This document shows, one piece after another, positions 56,763-64,000 of a DNA stretch of 64,000 nt; the stretch's first letter is position 1, and each line of letters begins with the position of its first letter. The notes below the pieces were generated by a model. The model worked only from the letters and a program-made list of their open reading frames with translations, was not told where the DNA came from and did no database searches. Position numbers and translations under genes: made by a program. This stretch comes from Bradyrhizobium cajani (GTDB lineage Bacteria > Pseudomonadota > Alphaproteobacteria > Rhizobiales > Xanthobacteraceae), in assembly GCF_009759665.1 (NCBI RefSeq), contig NZ_WQNE01000007.1, positions 186,001-250,000 on the forward strand, written 5' to 3'.

Positions 56763-58110
56763 AAAGGTCTCTCCGAAGGGAATCGGGGGCGCCCCCGTCA
56801 GTACGAAGGCCGCAGCAGGGGACTGCTGCGGCCAGCGCGATGGTCAAAATAGACCGGGTGAAAAGGTCTAAGTGAAATATGGAGCCAGCCCCGGTGAGAC
56901 GGAGCGTACCGCAGCCTTTCGCGCTGGCAATATGATCTACTTCACAATGTTCCGCAGGCTTAACGTGCATCGAGGTGAGGGAAGCCCGCCGGGGCTGGCG
57001 AGCTGGCGGGCGTTCACCTCTGAGGGCCGCGTATGTCCCCCACGACGCGATATGCTTAGGATCTAAGCGCCGCGCCGATCGTGCGGAACGTCGCGGCTCG
57101 GGCCGCAGGGGTCATACCAGAGCGGCGCCTGCGGCTGCTCTTATCAGGAGGCGTGTGGGAATTTGGACACACATCCGGGAATAATCGGCAAGAGAAGGAA
57201 CGGCAGATCGGAAATGTGCTTGTCTCTGGCCGGTGACGGCCTCTATCCCACGAGGCAAGAGCCTGTCCGGCGGCCCCAGCATCGTCATGCCCCCCGGCCT
57301 GATGCTGGGGCCACCACGGGCGCCGTTTCTGTACGAGGCGTCGATTGGACGAGACTTGGAGGGTCCTGTTTGCGATCAGCGCGACGGCTGTTGTCGCTGT
57401 TGGCTCCTTCTTCGCCATCCGGTTTATTATCGGTGTGCACCTCTGACCTCGATCTGAGTTGATCGCTTGCCCGGTGGCCTACAATTGCTAGTCGTGCATC
57501 GCCGCGATCAAAGTCAGGACGGACGTCGCCGCCGCGACCGCAGGCTTGGCAAAACGAACCGCGGCTCGACATCAGACAGCCGAACGTCATCCGGTCAGCG
57601 ATCAGCATCCAAAGCGACGTGGTGGCCGCAATGGCAGTAGACCACGACGCCGCAAGCCCATTCCCCGCATCTCTCCGAACGTGATCTTGCGTGGTCGGCC
57701 GTCAGCATGCGTGGGCGTGTGGCGTCGGACAGGACGAGGCATGCCGCCATCAAAGCGGCTTCGTAAGTAGCTCGGTATCGATCCTAGTGGCCGAGAACAG
57801 GTGCGAACCACTGCCCATCGTGGGTGTGGACGGCGGCTATGCGGGAGGCTTGTTGTCGATGCACACGTGACCGCCACTGTGACTGCCAGCATCGTCCAGC
57901 CGACGATATCGACAGCACTCGTTGCTTCCCTGCATCTCGTGAACAGAAGGCGAAGGGGCGTGTTGCGTGGAGCAGTTTGGAATGCCGCGTAACGCGTTGA
58001 ATTTGCTGGGAGCGAGCTGGAGCACGCGCAACACGGGCGGCCGCGCAGAACGAAGGTGCAACGGCACCAAGCTCTTGTTTTGCTGATGGAAAGTCTGGCG
58101 ATCCCGGCAG
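56763..58110. other. Gene-poor region with a long inverted repeat
   Basis: About 1.3 kb with no recognisable gene. It contains the 12-bp inverted repeat at 57272-57312. A short hydrophobic frame (VLFAISATAVVAVGSFFAIR) near 57366-57440 may be the end of a lost membrane protein. Confidence 0.35.
57272..57312. repeat. 12-bp inverted repeat hairpin
   Basis: GGCCCCAGCATC (57272-57283) and GATGCTGGGGCC (57301-57312) are perfect inverted copies around a 17-nt loop. There is no T-run, so a protein site, RNA structure or IS end is as likely as a terminator. Confidence 0.5.
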
Positions 58111-58551
58111 GGCTCTCAGATTTTCGATTTTTCAACAGGCTGGCGGGCCGCGCCGTCAGAGCTTCTGGATCTCGTTGAAGTGCTGCGAGGGACCGGCATG
58201 CGGAAGCCGCAGGGTAGCGCGACGGAGTTCAACCGCCAGATCACGCATGATCTTAGCTTGCCGCCCGTGAGCGCTGAGATCGCTGCTGCGGCGAAGTCGG
58301 GCGGCCTGTCGGCTCTGACCAGTGTTCGCGATCGCATCAAGCGCGCGTCGGTCGGCCGCGGCACCGGCCAGTTGGCGGATATGTTCCTGGCGCCAGACAG
58401 CGTCGAGCAGATGCGGGGCGTGGCAGCGCGCGCCGCTGAAGCGCCAATGGCGGACGGTCTTCTCAGGCAGTTGATGGTGACGCCTGCTGAGGGTAGGTCG
58501 GCATCAACTGAGCTGGTGACAATCGGCGCGGGTCTCAGGTCCGCGCCTTGA
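58110..58551 (+). pseudogene. Phage-like structural protein, C-terminal fragment
   Basis: The frame is open from about 58110 and reads WRAAPSELLDLVEVLRGTGM, RQITHDLSLPPVSAEIAAAA, KRASVGRGTGQLADMFLAPD and LLRQLMVTPAEGRS. Helical, Ala-rich and repetitive in charge, it resembles the end of long phage internal/structural proteins, but the assignment is tentative. No start with a ribosome site exists, so the gene is 5' truncated. Small membrane ORFs follow, as in some phage lysis regions. Confidence 0.4.
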
Positions 58552-58694
58552 GGACCACAGCCGCTATTCCGCTCTCTCCAGGCTCGGCGCGCTCGTTTCT
58601 CCGCGTGAAAAGCTTCGTTTTCGTCCGAAACGTACGGAGTTTTCGGTGGAGGTTTGCCGCAACGATTCGTAGCTGCGCGGATAATAGCGAGCAA

Positions 58695-58796
58695 ATGGGG
58701 GGGACTTTGGAGTTTATATCAATTCGAGCGGCACTGCTGGGCGTGCTTTCGCTCGCCGTCCTGGCGCACGTCTACTTGGCGCAGGTTCGCTGGTGA
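58695..58796 (+). CDS. 33-residue membrane peptide ORF
   Basis: ATG at 58695, one hydrophobic helix (IRAALLGVLSLAVLAHVYLA). Its stop overlaps the next start (GTGA). Too short to recognise. Confidence 0.4.
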   Translation: MGGTLEFISIRAALLGVLSLAVLAHVYLAQVRW

Positions 58797-58909
58797 CTGG
58801 ACTGTTGCTCGCCGGGTCCTTGGTGCTGTTGATCGTGCTCGGCGAATCGCGCGGGTTGTCGTCAGCTGTCCGCAGGCGCATCCATGCTGGTCAACGGCTT
58901 TGGCGGTAA
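58793..58909 (+). CDS. 38-residue membrane peptide ORF
   Basis: GTG start overlapping the previous stop; TGLLLAGSLVLLIVLGES forms a membrane helix, then a basic tail. It overlaps the next ORF by 26 bp. Overlapping tiny membrane ORFs of this kind occur in phage lysis cassettes. Confidence 0.4.
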   Translation: MTGLLLAGSLVLLIVLGESRGLSSAVRRRIHAGQRLWR

Positions 58910-59144
58910 GATCAAGGAGGCGGCGCTGCTCGCCATCACCTTCTGCAGTTATGCGGCCGGGCGCCTTACCGGTCCGGACGATATCCTTACCGGCGTGATC
59001 ACGGTCGGCTCGATCACCGTGGCGGCGGGGACGCTGGCGACACTTGTTGCGTTGATCGAACAATGGTCCCGGCGGCACGGCAAGCCGTGCGTGTTCGGCG
59101 AGTTCGATGGGCGCCGGCGCAATTTGCGACGCTGCTTTGCCTAG
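58884..59144 (+). CDS. Small membrane protein, two helices (holin-like?)
   Basis: 86 residues. Two hydrophobic segments (AALLAITFCSYAAGRL; ILTGVITVGSITVAAGTLAT) and a basic C-terminus (EQWSRRHGKPC, then DGRRRNLRR). Size and topology recall class II holins, but no motif proves it. It overlaps the ORF before it. Confidence 0.45.
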   Translation: MLVNGFGGKIKEAALLAITFCSYAAGRLTGPDDILTGVITVGSITVAAGTLATLVALIEQWSRRHGKPCVFGEFDGRRRNLRRCFA

Positions 59145-59165
59145 TCGTGCTGGCGGCCGCAGCGA

Positions 59166-59336
59166 GTGCGCAGCGCCTCGCGCCTTATCGCACTCGCTAT
59201 CATCGCTGCAGTGCCGGCGGCAATATTTGCCGCCTCGATGGTGCGCTTTCCCTTAGTTGCTGCGGCGTTGGGGGTATTCGTCGTCGCGATGCTAATCCGC
59301 CACTTGCTTCGGAAAGAAACATCATGGCGGGGTTGA
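59166..59336 (+). CDS. 56-residue membrane protein ORF
   Basis: GTG at 59166; two adjacent hydrophobic stretches (LIALAIIAAVPAAIFAASMV; PLVAAALGVFVVAMLI) and a basic tail ending KETSWRG. It overlaps another short ORF at 59324-59545 of unknown nature. Confidence 0.4.
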   Translation: MRSASRLIALAIIAAVPAAIFAASMVRFPLVAAALGVFVVAMLIRHLLRKETSWRG

Positions 59337-60296
59337 AACGCCTGGCCGCGAGGTTAGGGGCAGCGACGAAAGCTGAAGCGCTATCAATATCTGGGCAATC
59401 ACCCAGGCGACCGGCAAGCCTGGCCGCAGCATCGGCGACGGGGTCGGTGCCAGATCTGGGTCGAATTGTTCTGAACGTTCCGAAGACGATATCGATCGTC
59501 GCCACTCAATTGCCCGAGAACACACCCATTGTCCGTTTATGTTGACACGTTCGCGCTCTCGATCTGATGCGAGTGCGCGTCGCCCGTCGCGACCGGAGCC
59601 GATCGAGAATTCGCCAATGCCGTTGGATGCTGGTGTGAGGTCTGCGAGACCGCCAAGCGGACCGCCAATGCATAGTTCATGGCGAACTGGCGCGCGGCCG
59701 GGAAGGACAAATCTCGCAAGAAGTTTAAGGGCCCGTAGCTCACCGGGAGAGCGCCGTTTTGCACGCGGCGGGTAGGGGGTCAATTCCCTCCGGGTCCACC
59801 ATCATCACCAGCACCACCTGCTGATTTGCGGTCGACCTGCGTCTTTTGTGCTCGACCTCCCGGCCGGCGCTGGACCTGCACATTGCTCGGCGGGGAACTG
59901 GTAGATCCTAGCGACTGAAAACGCCGCCATGGCTTGTGATCAGAAATCGTAATGGGTGATCAGCGGGATCTCGCCTGGCTTCGCACGGTCCTTGGCCTCG
60001 TTCAGAGCTTTTTCCCGGCTCTCGCGTCCAGCGCTCTTGCTCGGCTCGGCAGCTAGCGAGGTTCGCGAGGCCTTGAACTGTCCGTGCTGCTTGCAGTCGA
60101 AGCCATCAGAACCTCCGGTGACGGGAAGTTCAGCGGCTTAAGTGCCGCAGATTGGACATGTCGTCATATCTGATTTCCAGCTTTTTTGAGGTTGGGTATA
60201 TCGAAGCACACTGAGGGACAGAGAAAGGGGAACGCCATGATCGGCGGCGAGACCGCCGGCTAGGGCCGAAAACTGAGGGCGGCCTGTGGGTTTGAT
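59337..60296. other. Mostly non-coding region with a tRNA-like sequence
   Basis: Short frames on both strands (for example 59324-59545, 73 aa) have no recognisable content. The tRNA-like element lies at 59729. No terminator or repeat stands out. Confidence 0.35.
59729..59801 (+). tRNA. Degenerate tRNA-Ala(UGC)-like sequence, 73 nt with CCA
   Basis: The acceptor arms GGGCCCG and CGGGTCC pair over 7 bp (one G-U) and are followed by ACCA. The D arm is GCTC-ACCGGGA-GAGC and the anticodon arm GCCGT-TTTGCAC-GCGGC, giving anticodon UGC. Compared with a normal tRNA, the base at position 26 and one T of the TTC loop appear missing, so it is probably a pseudo-tRNA or an old integration-site remnant. 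A genuine phage-type tRNA is possible. Confidence 0.5.
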
Positions 60297-60545
60297 CTAA
60301 TTGCAGGTATCAATTGGATATTGATTAAAGCCGCCGATTCCGACGAAGTATTTGTTGCCGGCCTTGCAGCGGGCTCTGCATTTAGGAATTTCTTCACGGC
60401 ATATCCCCATAGCGGCGCTTTGCCTTGCCGCGTCAGGAACGTTTGCTTTTGCCCAATTCACGCACAGCGCTCCTTGCTCAGTGCAAGAGCGAGCAGAGAC
60501 CGTTTCGACGGAAGCCAAGCCAATTGTGCCGATCAAAAATAACAT
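60297..60545 (-). CDS. Small secreted Cys-rich protein
   Basis: From the ATG at 60545: 82 residues with a signal peptide (MLFLIGTIGLASVETVSA) and a mature part containing seven cysteines (RSCTEQGALCVNWAK, GICREEIPKCRARCKAG, PIDTCN), suggesting three disulfide bonds in the periplasm. Upstream in the same frame lies an unrelated fragment (LREWELPDDDAWIESSYEG) that continues in another frame as a decayed gene. Function unknown. Confidence 0.6.
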   Translation of the reverse strand: MLFLIGTIGLASVETVSARSCTEQGALCVNWAKANVPDAARQSAAMGICREEIPKCRARCKAGNKYFVGIGGFNQYPIDTCN

Positions 60546-61040
60546 GAAAAATCGTATTTTTATGCCGCTCCTTTTTTCAATTTCCAATGTGCCGACGCTG
60601 CTTCGCCATGCCGATCTCATCGATCGCGTCCGCCAGCCCTCGTAAGAAGACTCGATCCACGCATCATCATCGGGCAGCTCCCACTCCCGCAGGCCGGCGA
60701 CATATCGTGTCAGAGCGATGACGCCGGCCATCGTGGTTGGCGTTGAGCGGATGAGCACATTTGCTGCTCAGTGAGAGTCAGGTTTCTTTGGCCGCTGATT
60801 TCGTCGGGCTGGCGCGGCTGGGGCTCAAGATGCGTGCCCGTGTTGAGGGGGACACCGCCGGACCCTAGCAAACTTAAAGCGGTGCTTTTCGGCGAAATGA
60901 TCCATCCTCAGGACGAAAACGCGCGCGCGGCGTAGCTTCCTGGGGCGTGCAGAAAGACAGCACAGGACGCCCCATCGACGCCGCTGATCGTCATGGTTGC
61001 AATGCTAGGAAGTTCCTGGGCAATTTGCCTGCGGAGCAAA
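60546..61040. other. Decayed gene fragment and second copy of the 97-bp repeat
   Basis: On the minus strand, about 60760-60590 encodes MAGVIALTRYVAGLREWELP, DDDAWIESSYEG and, after a one-base shift, LADAIDEIGMAKQRRHIGN, a small broken protein of unknown role. The repeat follows at 60805. Confidence 0.4.
60805..60901 (+). repeat. 97-bp dispersed direct repeat, copy 2
   Basis: Same segment as 54962-55058, ungapped. The copies diverge right outside these borders, so this block moved or was duplicated alone. Confidence 0.75.
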
Positions 61041-61280
61041 ATGGTCAAAATGGTAAAGGCATGTCGCAGTACGGTGATGGCACTCACTTTTATAGTAGTC
61101 GCCACCATCAATATTCTGTGGGATTTCATGAACAGCTATGTCGCCTGCGGCCTTGCGCTGGCCCCCTCAGTGGCCGCAGGTTTTTGCGTTGAGCGCGCCT
61201 TTATTAAGCGGTCCCATCGTGAGATGGTCCGCCGCCGCGGCGCTGCATGGAATTCGGCGAACGAACAGCCCGGTGCATGA
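61041..61280 (+). CDS. Small two-helix membrane protein
   Basis: 79 residues from the ATG at 61041, with hydrophobic stretches (TVMALTFIVVATINILWDFM; VACGLALAPSVAAGFCV) and a basic tail (KRSHREMVRRRGAAW). An upstream in-frame ATG at 60993 is possible. No family recognised. Confidence 0.45.
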   Translation: MVKMVKACRSTVMALTFIVVATINILWDFMNSYVACGLALAPSVAAGFCVERAFIKRSHREMVRRRGAAWNSANEQPGA

Positions 61281-61443
61281 ACACCTGCAGCTGTCGCGAT
61301 AGTCAGAGAAGGCGACCTCGCCGGCTTCCGCTGCGGTCCGCTTTGATTGGAAAAGCCTCTGACATTTAGTGCAGTATAATTACTCTCGAAGGTTGTAAGC
61401 AGACCTGTCGCAAATCCGGTCAACCAAGATGGGAGTGCGATCG

Positions 61444-61716
61444 ATGCCTCGAAAACCTGGTTCGAACTATTTGACTGGCGCAGCAGGAGCAGCGCTTCTG
61501 ATTTTGGGAATAGCTATTCTTGGTTCTTTCGTTGTCGACGTCAGAGCTCATCGCGTCGTCGTTAACGGCGGCGCGTGCATCCTATTTGGATTGGTTCTTT
61601 TGTGGTGGACCTTTGGTGAAAACGAAAGCTGGGGGATCGGCTTCGAAACGGTGACCATGACAGTCACAGTCGTGACCGCGGTCATCGCGATTCTGGCGCT
61701 AAACGTAGCCCCGTGA
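61444..61716 (+). CDS. Small three-helix membrane protein
   Basis: 90 residues from the ATG at 61444 (GGGAG upstream). Three hydrophobic segments: GAAGAALLILGIAILGSFVV, VVVNGGACILFGLVLLWW and VTMTVTVVTAVIAILALNV. The first loop is short and basic. Not recognised; the gene looks intact. Confidence 0.55.
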   Translation: MPRKPGSNYLTGAAGAALLILGIAILGSFVVDVRAHRVVVNGGACILFGLVLLWWTFGENESWGIGFETVTMTVTVVTAVIAILALNVAP

Positions 61717-62039
61717 GGTCAGAGGCTCACGATAAGCAGGATGCCCGGGGATATCGGTGGCGCGACGTCGACCTGGCGTACTGCCGCGTTTCAGCTGCCG
61801 AGTTACAGGCGGCGACGGCATTACTCGGCGTCCAGATCCAATAGTTTTCGCAGAAGGTGCCGCCGGTTTCGAGCGCGCCGTTCAGGATCATTTCGGCGAT
61901 GCTGCCCGGATCAAGCGAATGTCGCGCCGCAAGGCGCGGTAGAAGGCCGGCGTTCTCCACCCGAATAGACGCGCGCCGGCAGCCTCTCGACGCGGGCCCG
62001 TGCCCTGAGAGCTGGATATTGCAGCGCCAGGCCCCCGGG
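61717..62039. other. Unassigned region beside the IS remnants
   Basis: A minus frame (LDPGSIAEMILNGALETGGT, then FCENYWIWTPSNAVAACNSA) looks protein-like but matches nothing known to me. It is joined abruptly to the IS5 remnant near 62040. Confidence 0.35.
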
Positions 62040-63262
62040 AGAACGGTGGTTGTTGGTGACGATGGAGGCTTTGACGCCATCTATGGACCACGCCCGCGAT
62101 GCAAGAGGAATCGACAAAGGGGATGAAGCGGTTTGCGCCAAATGAGCTGGATCACTCGAGGTGATAAGTTATCCTTTGGCCTGAGAGAATCTGAGGAAGT
62201 GCCAATCGGAGCGCTGCCGCTCCTTGCCGGTCCGGCAGCCCTCGCTCAAGCAAAAAGCCTCGGATTTGATTGATGACCGCGGTTCTTTGCGTCACCAATC
62301 GACTGCGAACTCCTGTGCAGCGCCTGCAAGTCAAGTTGCTCGGCCGATTTCAACGGGACGAAGCGCATGGTCGGGCGTTGCGCCGCCTCTGCGATGGCTT
62401 CGGCATCACGGAAGTCATTTTTGTGGCCCTTAGGTATGGCTTCACATACTGTGCTGGCAAGAGCCGTACTTGATGGCCTAATTTCTCGAGCTTGCGACCC
62501 AGGTGGTGTGCTCCTGCACAGGCTTCCATTCCGATCAGGCAGGGCGGAACATTAGCCAGCGACTGCTCAAGCTGATTTCTCGATCGCTTCTTTCGTAGGA
62601 TGATTGCACCCGTGGCATCGAACCCCACACATGGAATTCTTGCCTAGATCGATACCGATCGTGACAATGTTCGTATGGGACATGGTTTGCGCTCCTCTCT
62701 TGGCGGAGCTGTACGTTGCCCCTATGAGCGGGCGTGGTCCATGCCATTAACTCGTAAGGCGCGTCTGCTTTGCCCTTGCCGATGCACTCCACCTCCGGGG
62801 CGTGGAAGGAATAAAGCTTGAAGCCGCGCTGGCGCTGCTGCTGCGAGCGGAGCTGCGACGCCCGGCTGAGCGGGAGGGCGAACGTGTTCTCAAGCATCGC
62901 CTGACCTTCGATCTTGCGGCGGTTATCGCGGATGATCCGGCCCAGTCGGCTGCGCAGGATGCGCAACTGCCACTGATGCCACTTGAATTGCTTGGCATGG
63001 GCGTAGCGTCCCGCCATTACGCGATTTTGGCGATGCGAAGATAGGATTGCCGCAGCTTGACCCCATGCTTCCTCGCCAGACGGTTGAGCCCCTTGATCGC
63101 CGCGTGCAAGAGCTTGGCATCGGTCGGGAAGGTGATCGCCTTCGGCTGCACCGTGGTATGTGCGCCATGACGGCGCGAAGAAGGAGGTTGCGCGGTGATC
63201 TTGGACCGCGTGGTTTGGAGGCGAGCCTGATGTGTCATTTCCTGTTTATGGAATCCCACCTA
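62040..63262 (-). mobile_element. IS5-family element remnant, split by an IS110-type insertion
   Basis: The transposase pieces read HTTVQPKAITFPTDAKLLHA, AAIKGLNRLARKHGVKLRQS (63262-63017), then, after a frameshift, AGRYAHAKQFKWHQWQLRIL and GFKLYSFHAPEVECIGKGKA (to about 62743). The expected continuation GVKASIVTNNHRSPGG appears only at 62082-62040, beyond the inserted element. This is the core of an IS5-type DDE transposase; it is not functional. Confidence 0.75.
62083..62742 (-). mobile_element. IS110-family element remnant with 15-bp inverted ends
   Basis: The transposase starts at 62683 (MSHTNIVTIGIDLGKNSMCG, DEDD-type first Asp) and breaks frame near 62635 into GFDATGAIILRKKRSRNQLE, PPCLIGMEACAGAHHLGRKL and RLLPAQYVKPYLRATK. 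A later piece (RSRLVTQRTAVINQIRGFLL) lies at 62334-62152. Roughly half the normal length remains. ATGGACCACGCCCGC at 62083-62097 and its perfect inverse at 62728-62742 bracket the remnant, like the inverted repeats of the IS1111 subgroup. Confidence 0.75.
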
Positions 63263-63686
63263 GCGCAACGCGCCTTCTGTGGTGATAGCAATGCCAGCAA
63301 GCCCCCTCTGCTCAGGGCAAGCAGCGTGCACTAGCGAGCGACGGCCGCAAAGCCACTTTTTGGTCACTTGCCAGTCGTCGAAGGGCTGAACGCTCGATCA
63401 TTAGATGCGGCGGGAAATTCGCGACGCCGGTGATGCCGGCGTCATTCCAGTCGAGGATTGGCAGGGTCGCCATACCAGTAACGGGCCTTCTGGAAGGCTG
63501 CGCAAAGAGGGCGCGTAGACTTGCAATTGTCCGGCTTAGCTATGTCCGACATGTCTGTGGCAAGTCTGCCGGGAACTCTCGCTCTTACCGTTTCTACCCA
63601 ATCTTACCCACTTGCACCCCTAACCGATCTTATACCCGGGTACAACCAGGTCTAGACCTTCTGTTGCTAGGAGCGGGAGGAAGATC
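63263..63686. other. Intergenic region before the Tm-1-like gene
   Basis: No gene is seen. A hairpin (GACGCCGG, 5-nt loop, CCGGCGTC) lies at 63423-63443 without a T-run. A GGAGG ribosome site at the right end belongs to the next gene. Confidence 0.4.
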
Positions 63687-64000
63687 GTGTCTCACCATTG
63701 CACGGACGACCAGAGGTCGTTCCGGGATGGTAACGTGTCTGAACTGGCGATTGGATCCGCGGCTACGGGCGCGGTCGCGATCGTGGCCACGCTGGATACG
63801 AAGGCTCGCGAAGCGTTTTACCTTGCCGACATCTTCGAGGCGTGCGGCCGCAAGACCATACTGATTGACGTCGGCACGAAGAGGGATGGCGCTAACAAAC
63901 AAGCCGATGCGAAGGCGCCCAACGAACTCTTGAAGCAGATTGCTGAAAGGACGCGCAGTAAGGCTGGTGACCTCCCGGGATCAGCCTTGGCCCTGGACGT
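63687..64000 (+). CDS. Tm-1-like ATP-binding protein (UPF0261), 3' partial
   Basis: The GTG at 63687 follows GGAGGAAG; 104 codons are visible before the window ends. The start of the ATP-binding fold is clear (AIVATLDTKAREAFYLADIF, CGRKTILIDVGT), matching UPF0261/Tm-1 N-terminal domain proteins. A later GTG at 63735 would remove 16 residues that are less conserved. Bacterial homologues are usually followed by the PEP-hydrolase-type domain gene; such a gene end lies at the opposite end of this window. The function in bacteria is unknown; plant Tm-1 inhibits tobamovirus replication. Confidence 0.83.
   Translation, partial: MSHHCTDDQRSFRDGNVSELAIGSAATGAVAIVATLDTKAREAFYLADIFEACGRKTILIDVGTKRDGANKQADAKAPNELLKQIAERTRSKAGDLPGSALALD

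Noticed and set aside
1..64000. CRISPR array or rRNA operon
   Set aside because: No regularly spaced short repeats and no rRNA-like sequence were seen anywhere in the window.

Overview
The window looks like accessory DNA of a nodulating alphaproteobacterium, most likely a Bradyrhizobium-type symbiosis island. The clearest marker is an intact nodU-like Nod-factor carbamoyltransferase gene (44419-46080). It sits among integrase relics, truncated DUF736 genes, a cut primase-like gene and several broken insertion sequences. Intact genes are high-GC and well packed on the left. From about 39.9 kb rightward most of the DNA is remnants.

Left third (1-22.8 kb): two catabolic blocks. Block 1 (1-10.4 kb) has the end of a Tm-1/PEP-hydrolase-type TIM-barrel protein, a KstD-like flavoprotein, a pyruvate-kinase/HTH relic, a complete Liv-type ABC importer (two permeases, two ATPases, binding protein) with overlapping genes, an amidohydrolase, and a second binding-protein paralogue carrying a clean 42-residue deletion. 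Block 2 (10.4-22.8 kb) has enoyl-CoA hydratase, an MHS-type MFS transporter, a CehA/McbA-like metallohydrolase, a LacI regulator, a CaiB/BaiF CoA-transferase, a GH88-like hydrolase, a DapA-family lyase and an aldehyde dehydrogenase. Three near-identical palindromes with core GAAATCGATTTC lie at the promoters of this block, so it is probably one LacI-controlled regulon. The last three enzymes fit uptake and breakdown of a uronate-type compound.

Middle (22.9-39.9 kb): an AbiEii relic, then a tight minus-strand three-gene operon of a PurF-like protein whose N-terminal nucleophile is Ser instead of Cys, a HAD phosphatase and a 3-hydroxyisobutyrate-dehydrogenase-like enzyme. This operon is the best candidate for an undescribed pathway. 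DUF3422 and Mpo1-like membrane proteins follow. A LysR regulator then faces a Rieske oxygenase gene, and this junction is duplicated as a 499-bp direct repeat. The two copies enclose a four-PAS histidine kinase and a truncated Toprim primase. The intact vanAB-like pair follows the second copy.

Right part (39.9-64 kb): two damaged DUF736 genes, a degenerate recombinase-in-trio (RIT) element with all three recombinases broken, nodU, an ATPase relic, a truncated integrase, a HigBA-like toxin-antitoxin pair with an apparently leaderless promoter, an AbiE-like pair with nested palindromes, an S1/P1 nuclease, small membrane and secreted proteins, phage-like fragments, a degenerate tRNA-Ala-like sequence, IS630 and IS5 relics, and an IS110 relic inserted in the IS5 relic. 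The window ends in the start of a Tm-1-like ATP-binding gene. All function calls come from reading translations and motifs; no database search was run.
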